Position numbers and translations under genes: made by a program. Below, one piece after another: positions 16,122-23,912 of a stretch of DNA of 64,000 nucleotides. Under the pieces are notes generated by a model that saw only the letters and a list, made by a program, of their open reading frames with translations, did no database searches and was not told the origin of the DNA. The first letter of the stretch is position 1; the number at the start of each line of letters is the position of its first letter. This stretch comes from Bacillota bacterium. GTDB taxonomy: Bacteria; Bacillota; Clostridia; Acetivibrionales; DSM-2933. The stretch spans positions 1-64,000 of the forward strand of contig JAEYYB010000071.1 in NCBI GenBank assembly GCA_023430975.1, read 5' to 3'.

Positions 16122-16994
16122 TATGTCTGCAAGCTTTTCTCCCAATTCCTGGAAATTCTCCTTTTTGCCTTCAATAAAAGCTTTTCTCAAATCTGTCTTA
16201 TCATTTTCAGCCAGCATTCCGTATATTATCATATTATCGCCGCAAACCTTTGCATAAGCTCCTAATGGCGTACTGCAGCTTCCATTAAGTCTTCTTAGAA
16301 AGGATCTCTCTGCGTTTACGCAAATCTCACTGTCAACATCGTTTATGACTTTAACCAGATCGTGGAGCTCATCTCCCTTTCGGACTTCTATACCTAAAGC
16401 CCCCTGTGCTACAGCAGGAACCATTTCTTCATGACTAAAGAGCTGGGTTACCTTGTCTTCAAGGCCTAGCCGCTTTAAGCCTGCCATGGCAAGAACAATT
16501 GCATCAAATTGGTGCTCCATAAGCTTATTTAGCCTTGTCGGAACATTACCCCTTATCGGTTTTGTATTAAGATCAGGCCTAATCTCAAGTATCTGAACCT
16601 CTCTTCTCACGCTGCCCGTTCCTATAACAGAGCCTTCATGAAGGTCCTTAAGGGCCTTGTCCTCTAATGAAACAAGTACATCCCTTGGATCTTCCCTTTT
16701 TGGTATTGCACCTATTACAAGCTCATCCGGCAGTTTGGAAGGCATATCCTTCATGCTGTGGACAGCCATGTCTATGGTATTATTTAAAAGTGCATTTTCC
16801 AGTTCATTAATAAAAAGTCCTTTACCCCCGATCTTATCAAGGCTTCTATCTAAAATCACATCTCCTTTTGTGGTTATTCCCACCAGTTCAAATTCAAGAT
16901 CAGGATAGTTCTCCTTAAGTCTTTCAATTACCCAATTGGTTTGAGTAATTGCCAATTCACTTTTCCGGGTTCCAACTCTAATTATTTTCCTCAT
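16107..16994 (-). CDS. hemC: porphobilinogen deaminase (hydroxymethylbilane synthase)
   Basis: Polymerises four porphobilinogens to hydroxymethylbilane on a dipyrromethane cofactor. Seen: RVGTRKSELAITQT at the N-terminus, HSMKDMPSKLP, AIPKREDPRDVLV, GTGSVRREVQI, and the cofactor cysteine in LNGSCSTPLGAYA near residue 240. 295 residues is standard. GAGGGG lies upstream of the ATG. The last codons (LSNG, stop TAA) coincide with the end of a family B repeat, so the native C-terminus was probably trimmed or replaced. Confidence 0.96.
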   Translation of the reverse strand: MRKIIRVGTRKSELAITQTNWVIERLKENYPDLEFELVGITTKGDVILDRSLDKIGGKGLFINELENALLNNTIDMAVHSMKDMPSKLPDELVIGAIPKREDPRDVLVSLEDKALKDLHEGSVIGTGSVRREVQILEIRPDLNTKPIRGNVPTRLNKLMEHQFDAIVLAMAGLKRLGLEDKVTQLFSHEEMVPAVAQGALGIEVRKGDELHDLVKVINDVDSEICVNAERSFLRRLNGSCSTPLGAYAKVCGDNMIIYGMLAENDKTDLRKAFIEGKKENFQELGEKLADILSNG

Positions 16995-17103
16995 TTATTT
17001 ATACCCCTCGCACCATCTATGCAAATTCCAATACCTCATGAACAGTACTTACTTTTGTACCATATGCTACATTTGGTCCGTTTTATAAGCACATGAATAT
17101 TAT

Positions 17104-17250
17104 TATATTAAAGGTGATAAATCTATTACATTTGTCTGTCGCAAATCTATTAAAATCAGTTAATCTTGCTATTTGTCTATCACAAAATAACGTTAAACCG
17201 TTCGTTATTTTGCTCTGCCAGATGTAAGATTATTAGCACTTTTAATATAG
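17104..17250. repeat. palindromic repeat, family A copy 5 (long form)
   Basis: 147-bp version with ends TATATTAAAGGTGATAA and TTAGCACTTTTAATATAG and an extra internal segment (about 17149-17190) relative to the 105-bp copies. The long copy near 61855 has the same extra segment. It occupies most of the hemA-hemC gap, together with a short AT-rich stretch (17251-17300) in which I see nothing. Confidence 0.85.
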
Positions 17251-17300
17251 GAAAGTAATCCTTTATAAGTTTAATATATATAAATAAATTTTTGACAAAC

Positions 17301-18563
17301 TTATTCCTCCCTCATAACTTCCTCCAGACATCTGAAATAAGCCTGCATGTCCTCTTTACTGCTGTTCTCCCTGATACTATAGAGAAGTTTACTCAATATT
17401 TCATTTACTGTGCTTTTAATCACATACTTAACTGTTTCCATTTCTTCATCACTTGTAGTTGTAAGCCTTTTATGCAAATAATCTGTTTTTTCACTCAACA
17501 CCTCATTTGCAAACTTCTGAACCTCCTTGACAACCGGCAATGCCTCTCTGAAATAATACCAGTTTTCAAATTCGGCAACATACTGGTTTATTATTTCCTC
17601 CGCTCTGGACACCTCAGAAAGCTTGTAATCCATGTTTTTGTTAACCTCAATCATCAAATGGTCAATATTAAAGCAGCATACCAATGGCAACTCACCAATT
17701 GCCAAATCTATGTCTCTAGGTACAGCAAGATCAATAAATACCCTTTTCTTGCAAGCGACAAGAACATTCTCCAAAAGATCTTTGGTAATGGTGTAATGGG
17801 GACTAGCCGTTGAACTTATGACTATATCGCATTGATCCATTACAGAATACCTCATCGAATAATCCAAAACCTTAACATTACCATATAGCTTTGAAATGTC
17901 TTCCACCTTACCGTAGCTTCTATTTGTCACGTATAATTTCCCAATCCCCTTTGAAATGAGATTTTTGAGGGTAATAAAACCGATTTTCCCTGCACCGATA
18001 ATAAGGGCACTCTTTTCTTTAAGATCATGACCGAATTCCCTTTCAACAAGCCTTACAGTATGTGTTCCTACTGATACAGATGTTTTGGAAATCTCGGTAA
18101 AAGTTTTAACCTTCTTTGCTGCTGTAATCCCTTCACGAAAAAGTGTATTAAGCATGCCTGAGGATGAACCCTCTCCTATGGAAATTTCATAAGCATCCTT
18201 AACCTGACGCAGTATCTGATCTTCTCCAAGTATCATGGAATCCAGCCCGCAGGCAACCTTATAAAGATGTCTTGCAACCTTCACACCGCTGTATACATAT
18301 ATGTATTTTTTAAGTTTATAAATATCCAAGCCTTTTAAGCTGCATAGCTTATTTTCCAACTTACTGCTGTCGTAATTAGGACCTTCATGATATATGTAAA
18401 CCTCTGTCCTGTTGCAGGTTGAAAGCATAGTGCATTCTAGTATGTCATCCATGTTCACTATCTGTCTCAATGCATTCTTCTGCTCCTCAATGGTGAAACT
18501 AAGTTTTTCTCTGATTTCAACCGGTGTTTTTCTATAATTGACACCTACAACAAGCAAGTTCAT
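17301..18563 (-). CDS. hemA: glutamyl-tRNA reductase
   Basis: NADPH-dependent first enzyme of the C5 pathway, reducing glutamyl-tRNA to glutamate-1-semialdehyde. Seen: VVGVNYRKTPVEIREKLSF at the N-terminus, the catalytic cysteine in MLSTCNRTEVYIY near residue 50, the GEDQILRQVKDAY helix, the Rossmann motif LIIGAGKIGFITLKNL near 180 and the C-terminal dimerisation helices. 420 residues is normal. GGAG precedes the ATG. It heads the hemACDBL run and is transcribed divergently from the precorrin-2 dehydrogenase. Confidence 0.96.
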   Translation of the reverse strand: MNLLVVGVNYRKTPVEIREKLSFTIEEQKNALRQIVNMDDILECTMLSTCNRTEVYIYHEGPNYDSSKLENKLCSLKGLDIYKLKKYIYVYSGVKVARHLYKVACGLDSMILGEDQILRQVKDAYEISIGEGSSSGMLNTLFREGITAAKKVKTFTEISKTSVSVGTHTVRLVEREFGHDLKEKSALIIGAGKIGFITLKNLISKGIGKLYVTNRSYGKVEDISKLYGNVKVLDYSMRYSVMDQCDIVISSTASPHYTITKDLLENVLVACKKRVFIDLAVPRDIDLAIGELPLVCCFNIDHLMIEVNKNMDYKLSEVSRAEEIINQYVAEFENWYYFREALPVVKEVQKFANEVLSEKTDYLHKRLTTTSDEEMETVKYVIKSTVNEILSKLLYSIRENSSKEDMQAYFRCLEEVMREE

Positions 18564-18662
18564 ATTTTCATCTCCAATTCCTCTTCAAAAATGGCAATAG
18601 TTATTCCCTTAAAATAGGCTTTCTTAATAATAAAGCTACCGTTTACTTATATTCCTGTTACT

Positions 18663-18710
18663 ATTTTATCATATCGCATTTTATCATATCGCACAGTGAT
18701 TTTCATCACT
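18663..18710. repeat. 15-bp tandem duplication and small hairpin upstream of hemA
   Basis: ATTTTATCATATCGC occurs twice back to back (18663-18677 and 18678-18692), followed by AGTGATTTTCATCACT, a perfect six-base-stem hairpin (about 18695-18710). Both lie between hemA and the divergent dehydrogenase, where regulation would act; no regulator is recognised. Confidence 0.5.
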
Positions 18711-18810
18711 TAGGCATGTTGAAAATATACCTTCCAGTATATATTTACTTTTCTATAGTTTAATTCATTTTAGTTATTCCTACAATTAAAATGTTATTCT
18801 ATTTACAAAT

Positions 18811-18863
18811 ACCGTTCGTTATTTGCTCCGCCAAATGTAAGATTATTAACACTTTTAATATAG
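18811..18863. repeat. half copy of family A repeat
   Basis: Right half only: CCGTTCGTTATTTGCTCCGC through CACTTTTAATATAG. A similar half copy stands at 61999-62056. Just upstream, 18712-18735 (GGCATGTTGAAAATATAC) matches one end of the family D element at 49557. Confidence 0.75.
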
Positions 18864-18973
18864 CATATTTCATATGTATCAAATGTAGTTTTTCTTCTTC
18901 TAGCTTCATTGATTTTATCCATAAATAACTCTATAATAACTACAAGAACTAATTATCAGGTATGGAGGTCCAA

Positions 18974-19609
18974 ATGGCAGCATTTCCATTTTTTATCAAC
19001 TTAAAAGGCAAAAAGTGCATTGTAGTTGGAGGCGGAAAAGTAGCTTCCAGAAAGATTGATATTTTAAGTAAGTTTAATGGGGATATTGTTGTTATAAGTC
19101 CTGAGATTTCCCATAAAATAAAAACTTTAAAGGACTTAGGAAGGCTTGCACATATAGGACGATGTTATGAATCATCGGATATATATGGTGCTTTTATGAT
19201 TATTGCTGCCACCTCAGATACACTGGTTAATGAAAATATTTATAACGATGCAGTAAATCTTGGCATATTTGTGAATGTTGCAGATGCCCCTGAAAAATGT
19301 ACATTTTTCTTTCCCTCAATAGTTAAAAGAAGTGATCTCGTTATAGGTATCTCAACCTCCGGAAACTATCCGGCACTCTCAAAGCAAATCCGTAAAAAAA
19401 TCGATTTAATAATAAATTATAGTATAAATGAGGATATAATATCTAAATTAAAAGAGTTTCGGGAAAAAGTAATAAATGAAATTGAGGATGATCAAGTAAA
19501 AGCTGAGATATTGGATAAAGTCCTTGAGGAAGCAGTTTTTACCGATTGTCAAATAGATCCTGAAAATTTTACGGCTGTAGTAGATTCCATATTCAAAAAG
19601 TATAAATAA
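18974..19609 (+). CDS. sirC: precorrin-2 dehydrogenase / siroheme synthase N-terminal-type protein
   Basis: NAD-dependent oxidation of precorrin-2 to sirohydrochlorin, as in Met8p and the N-terminal half of CysG. Seen: FPFFINLKGKKCIVVGGGKVASRKI at the N-terminus, AATSDTLVN, NVADAPEKCTFFFPSIVKR and ISTSGNYPALSKQIRKKI. About 211 residues, matching CysG-N/Met8 rather than full CysG; the methyltransferase is supplied by CobA-HemD. The ATG at 18974 has TGGAGGT five bases upstream, and an ATG at 18962 overlaps that site. It is divergent from hemA and ends before a bidirectional terminator. Confidence 0.9.
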   Translation: MAAFPFFINLKGKKCIVVGGGKVASRKIDILSKFNGDIVVISPEISHKIKTLKDLGRLAHIGRCYESSDIYGAFMIIAATSDTLVNENIYNDAVNLGIFVNVADAPEKCTFFFPSIVKRSDLVIGISTSGNYPALSKQIRKKIDLIINYSINEDIISKLKEFREKVINEIEDDQVKAEILDKVLEEAVFTDCQIDPENFTAVVDSIFKKYK

Positions 19610-19662
19610 TGGTTTTATTATAGCATGAAGAGTGGCTAGGCGTAGAACATGATTACCTGGAC

Positions 19663-19709
19663 ATAAAAAAGCCCTGAAGGAGAGTTGTTCTCCATCAAGG
19701 CTCTTTTGT
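19663..19709. terminator. bidirectional rho-independent terminator
   Basis: Stem AAGCCCTGAAGGAGA pairs with TCTCCATCAAGGCT around a short loop, with A-run on the left and CTTTT on the right. It lies between the convergent precorrin-2 dehydrogenase and solute-binding protein genes. Confidence 0.85.
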
Positions 19710-19731
19710 AATGCTATTACAGCACTATTAA

Positions 19732-21312
19732 TTATTTCTTCATTGCTTTAAATGCTGCTCTCTTTTCATCTTCAATTTGCTGTCCACCTGATTTCATGTA
19801 GTCCTGAACAAGTGAATCATAAGTCTTATCAAAATCTGCAGGCTTACAAGTAATTGATTTTACAAATATCTGTACTTCTTTGTCTGTAAGTGCCTTTGAG
19901 TATTTTGCTTCCGCTTCGATAACTCTGTCAAAGCGAGGCATATAGCCAGCATCTTTTAATGCTATATTATAAGCTTCTGAAAACTTATCTTCAAATCCAG
20001 GATATCCGAAAGAAGCTGCTTTTATATTCTTGTCGAGATCTCCGAATTCCTTACCATTTACTATGATGGATAAATCAACATAGTTTGCTTTTTTGTCATC
20101 TGGAAGCTTGTCGTTTGATATAACATTCATTGGTATGCCATCTTGTTCATCAAGGTATTGATCACCCTTATTTCCATTTTGGAGGAATTTCAATACTTCA
20201 GGTTTTGACATCCAGTTAAGGTATTTTATGGCTTCAACAGCTCTCTTACTTGATTTTGGTACTATTATAAATAATCCATTAGGATTGTATTTCATTTTTA
20301 TGTTTTTACCTTCTGAGTTCTTAAAAGGGTCTATTGGTATAATGTCACTGTCAGGTACATTTTTCTTAAGTTCAGTTGCCAAGCCAGGTGTAATTCTGTA
20401 TGGGAAGTCATAACTTTGAATAAAAGCACCAACCTTACCCTGTGCAACATCTTTTTCATACTGTTTACCGTCTTTATCCAAAACAAATTGTTTATTTAAA
20501 AGACCCTCATTATACAATTTGTTCATAAACCTTATACCTTCTTTAAAGCCAGGTATTACCCAGTTTCTCATGCTATATCTGTCTTCTTCGGATATAGATT
20601 GTTTAAATGATTCAAGAAGAGTATGTGAAGTCCAGTTAATATTATTTGGGTCAACAGTGATGGTAAAAGGAATAACCTTGTCGCCAAGTTTTCCTGGATC
20701 CTTTTCCTTAAAAGCTTTTAAAGTATTGTAAAATTCATCTGTTGTTTGAGGAACAGGCATATTTAATTTATCAAGCCAGTCTTTTCTTATAAATGTTCCA
20801 AAGCATGCTTCCATAACTCTCTTCGCAGGCACAGCGTATTGTACTCCGCCCCAGTTACCGTAGCTTAACAAAGTATCTCCAAGATAAGCTTTAATATCTT
20901 TACCATGTTCATCAAGTAATTTTCCTAGATCAGTAATTCCGCCGTTCTTTATGTAGTTGTACATCAAACCTTCATTATAAGTAAAGCAAACATCCGGAGC
21001 CTGATTTGCTGCCATCAATACATTTAACTTTTCAACTTCCTGACCTCTTAATACAGGTACAAATTTCAGCTTAATTCCATTTGGATCACCAAAGTTTTTC
21101 TGTATCCATTCCGTCTGGAAGTTTTTATCTGCCTGATACCCTGGTGTTGATCTGTCAAAAACCTCAACTGTCAATTCCACCATTTCCTTTGGCTTTTCAC
21201 TTGCTGTGGTATCATTAGTCTTATCACCCTGACTGCCACAACCTGTTATTGCAGTCGTTAGCATGGCCACTAGCAGCGTAGTACTTATTACTTTGCCAAA
21301 ACGCTTTTTCAT
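19732..21312 (-). CDS. ABC transporter extracellular solute-binding lipoprotein (oligosaccharide)
   Basis: Surface lipoprotein that captures a sugar for the two permeases upstream. A signal peptide (basic MKKRFGK, hydrophobic core, lipobox TAITGCGS) is followed by a low-complexity linker and a family 1 type binding fold of about 500 residues. The large size and partner permeases resemble the LplABC group. The ATG at 21312 is best placed for AGGGGGAC; an ATG at 21318 is too close. Given the adjacent xylan side-chain enzymes, aldouronate or xylo-oligosaccharide is the likely ligand, which is inference from context. Confidence 0.88.
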   Translation of the reverse strand: MKKRFGKVISTTLLVAMLTTAITGCGSQGDKTNDTTASEKPKEMVELTVEVFDRSTPGYQADKNFQTEWIQKNFGDPNGIKLKFVPVLRGQEVEKLNVLMAANQAPDVCFTYNEGLMYNYIKNGGITDLGKLLDEHGKDIKAYLGDTLLSYGNWGGVQYAVPAKRVMEACFGTFIRKDWLDKLNMPVPQTTDEFYNTLKAFKEKDPGKLGDKVIPFTITVDPNNINWTSHTLLESFKQSISEEDRYSMRNWVIPGFKEGIRFMNKLYNEGLLNKQFVLDKDGKQYEKDVAQGKVGAFIQSYDFPYRITPGLATELKKNVPDSDIIPIDPFKNSEGKNIKMKYNPNGLFIIVPKSSKRAVEAIKYLNWMSKPEVLKFLQNGNKGDQYLDEQDGIPMNVISNDKLPDDKKANYVDLSIIVNGKEFGDLDKNIKAASFGYPGFEDKFSEAYNIALKDAGYMPRFDRVIEAEAKYSKALTDKEVQIFVKSITCKPADFDKTYDSLVQDYMKSGGQQIEDEKRAAFKAMKK

Positions 21313-21401
21313 AAACATGTCCCCCTATTATTATAATAGATTATATAAAATCTCCATTAGCAAAACCTATTAATATAGATTTTAATTTTGAGATTATTAT
21401 A

Positions 21402-22328
21402 TCATTCTTTAATTGCCCCAAGCATAACACCCTTAATAAAGTGCTTTTGTATGAACGGATAAACACATACTATAGGTATAGTCGCAAACATAACACTCGC
21501 AGCCTTCAAGCTGTCAGGAAGCAAGCCTGGAGACATATTTCCCTCAGCAAAAGCAGCTTCAAGAGACTGACTGTTTGCTACTATTTGATACAACTTAAGC
21601 TGCAAAGGATACTTATTAGGATCTGTTATATAAAACAATGCATCCATAAAACTGTTCCATTTTCCAACTGCATAGAACAAGCTTAAAGTAGCTATGATGG
21701 GAAGAGATAACGGAAGCACTATCCTTATCAATACGCCAAAATCAGTACACCCATCAATTCTAGCTGCCTCTTCCAAGCCTTCAGGCAATGAATTAAAAAA
21801 TGACTTTAGAAGAATCAAGTTGAATGCACTGATGGCACCAGGCAGTATAAGACTCCACATACTATCCAGCAATCCCAAACTTTTAACCAATATATAATCC
21901 GGTATAATACCACCGCTAAAATACATTGTTATAACTATTACCAATAGAAAACCGCTTCTTCCTTTCAAACCCTTTTTAGAAAGGGGATATGCTGCTACAA
22001 TGGTCAAGGCCATACTCACCACTGTGTATATCAATGTAATTAAAATTGTAAAACCCATAGACCACATCATTGACTTATCTGAGAATATTGCCCTATATGA
22101 GTCGATTGTAAATTCAACAGGCCACAAAAATACCTTAGAAGATATGATTGCTGAATTTGAACTTAAAGATACAGCCGCTACGTTTAATACAGGCAATAAA
22201 CAAAGCAATGCTGAAATTGTTGTAATTACTATTATAATAGTATCAAATACCTTGTCGGATGTTTTTTGCTTCCTAGTATTACTAAATTTTTCTTTTTGAA
22301 AAACATCATTTGATAATTTAGCTTCCAT
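21402..22328 (-). CDS. carbohydrate ABC transporter permease, LplC type
   Basis: Six-span inner-membrane permease of the MalG class. The coupling motif region EEAARIDGCTDFGVLIRIVLP (about residues 200-220) carries the EAA...G signature. The N-terminal 40 residues are charged and cytosolic. The ATG at 22328 is preferred because AAAGGTG lies upstream at good spacing. It is transcribed after the LplB-type permease (16-bp gap) and before the binding protein; no ATPase gene accompanies the set. Confidence 0.88.
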   Translation of the reverse strand: MEAKLSNDVFQKEKFSNTRKQKTSDKVFDTIIIVITTISALLCLLPVLNVAAVSLSSNSAIISSKVFLWPVEFTIDSYRAIFSDKSMMWSMGFTILITLIYTVVSMALTIVAAYPLSKKGLKGRSGFLLVIVITMYFSGGIIPDYILVKSLGLLDSMWSLILPGAISAFNLILLKSFFNSLPEGLEEAARIDGCTDFGVLIRIVLPLSLPIIATLSLFYAVGKWNSFMDALFYITDPNKYPLQLKLYQIVANSQSLEAAFAEGNMSPGLLPDSLKAASVMFATIPIVCVYPFIQKHFIKGVMLGAIKE

Positions 22329-22344
22329 AATTATGCACCTTTCT

Positions 22345-23304
22345 TTACCAAATTCCCTGTTCGCCGCTTTTTTTAGCAATAAAGTTGGTTACTAATATTA
22401 AAATCATACCTACTACAGACTGGAACAATCCTATCGCCGTTGCAATAGTGTATCTGTAGGACTGCAATCCCACCTTGTAAACAAATGTACTTATAACTTC
22501 TGAAAAATCATAGACCTGAGGATTGCCGATGATAAAAGGACGATCAAATCCAATCATTGCAATTTTTCCTACATTTAATATCAATAACACAATTATGGTA
22601 GGCTTAAGTGCAGGCAAAGTTACGTGCCATATTCTTCTTAATCTTCCTGCTCCATCTACTTCTGCCGCTTCATACAGTTCTGGGCTTATACCTGCTATGG
22701 CAGCAAGATAGATAATCATTCCCCATCCTGCACTTTGCCATACTCCTACTCCTGCATAAGTAAACAACCAGTTCCATTTCTCTGTAAGAAATGCTATTGA
22801 TTCTAATCCCATTGATTTTAATAAAGAAGGAATTATACCGGTAGTTGGTGAAAATACTTGAAGCACTATACCGCCTATTATTACCCATGATAGAAAGTGC
22901 GGCAAATATAGAAGGGTCTGAGAAGTTCTTTTAAACCAGCTTATTTTGATTTCATTTATTATAATTGCCAAAATAATAGGTGCCGGAAAGCTCATAACCA
23001 AGTCAAATAAATTCAGCATAAATGTATTTCTTAATGCTTTATAAAAGTCGCTCATCCCAAATATTTCTTTAAAAGCATCAAGTCCTATCCATGGACTTTT
23101 AAAAACGCCTTCAAAGGGATTGTATTCTTTAAACGCGATTATAGTTCCATACATTGGTATATATTTGAAAATTATAAAATATGCCATTGGAATAAGTAAC
23201 ATCAGGTACAAAATCCAATCTTTTTTCAAATAGTAAATTATATTCTTTTTTTTAGGAGTTTTAGCTGGAGCAGGAATTTCAGTCATTGTAGCTATTTCAC
23301 TCAT
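22345..23304 (-). CDS. carbohydrate ABC transporter permease, LplB type
   Basis: 319-residue permease of the MalF class. It has a cytosolic N-terminus rich in Lys and Pro, membrane helices starting near residue 32, and the EAA loop YEAAEVDGAGRLRRIWHVTLP near 210-230. AAGGGGGAT precedes the ATG. It is the first gene of the importer operon and is divergent from the membrane AraC regulator at 23913, which is probably its transcriptional activator. Confidence 0.88.
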   Translation of the reverse strand: MSEIATMTEIPAPAKTPKKKNIIYYLKKDWILYLMLLIPMAYFIIFKYIPMYGTIIAFKEYNPFEGVFKSPWIGLDAFKEIFGMSDFYKALRNTFMLNLFDLVMSFPAPIILAIIINEIKISWFKRTSQTLLYLPHFLSWVIIGGIVLQVFSPTTGIIPSLLKSMGLESIAFLTEKWNWLFTYAGVGVWQSAGWGMIIYLAAIAGISPELYEAAEVDGAGRLRRIWHVTLPALKPTIIVLLILNVGKIAMIGFDRPFIIGNPQVYDFSEVISTFVYKVGLQSYRYTIATAIGLFQSVVGMILILVTNFIAKKSGEQGIW

Positions 23305-23912
23305 TAAATTTCTATCCCCCTTTTAATTGTCTCTCTTAATAAATGTCCTGCAATAAGCTTTTTACATAATAAATATTGCTAAACATTTTTCTTAAAACCA
23401 CAATTTGTACAAAACCATATTATTTCAATAAAACTCGCATGCTAGCTTTATATATCTCTATATTTGGATTCAAGTACAAATTATGTAACTATAAAAAAAA
23501 ATAAAATCAATTAATGAAAAGCTAAAATTGTTAACCTGATAATGAAATGAGTTATATTTTCATTATACAAATCTTCAATGCTTATTCAAGAATGACAATT
23601 TTTTGGATATATCACTTTTGCTTATCATTGACTTAAAGCCCTTTGCAGCTTATAATATTTCCTGCAGCATTAGAAAAATATATCAATTTATTTTCCCAAA
23701 TTAGCATTTTCCCACAACAAGAATTAAATTTACAGCACATATAGATAAATTAATACAATTGAAATTAATCAATAATACTGTATAATAATTAAAAGTAATA
23801 TATTTTACAAAAGTGTAACTTGCTACATAATGATTCAAATAAGAAAAGACACAATTTCTGATATTGCAAAATCGATGAAATTATTATCCCAATTAATTTA
23901 GAGGTGCTCTGT
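23305..23912. promoter_or_regulatory. divergent AT-rich promoter region, importer operon / AraC regulator
   Basis: About 600 bases between the lplB-like gene (leftwards) and the AraC regulator (rightwards). No ORF and no member of the repeat families is seen. By position it must hold both promoters. No operator or terminator could be picked out with confidence. Confidence 0.5.

Noticed and set aside
23305..23912. A riboswitch or T-box in the importer leader
   Set aside because: The sequence is AT-rich with no recognisable conserved core or terminator/antiterminator pair.
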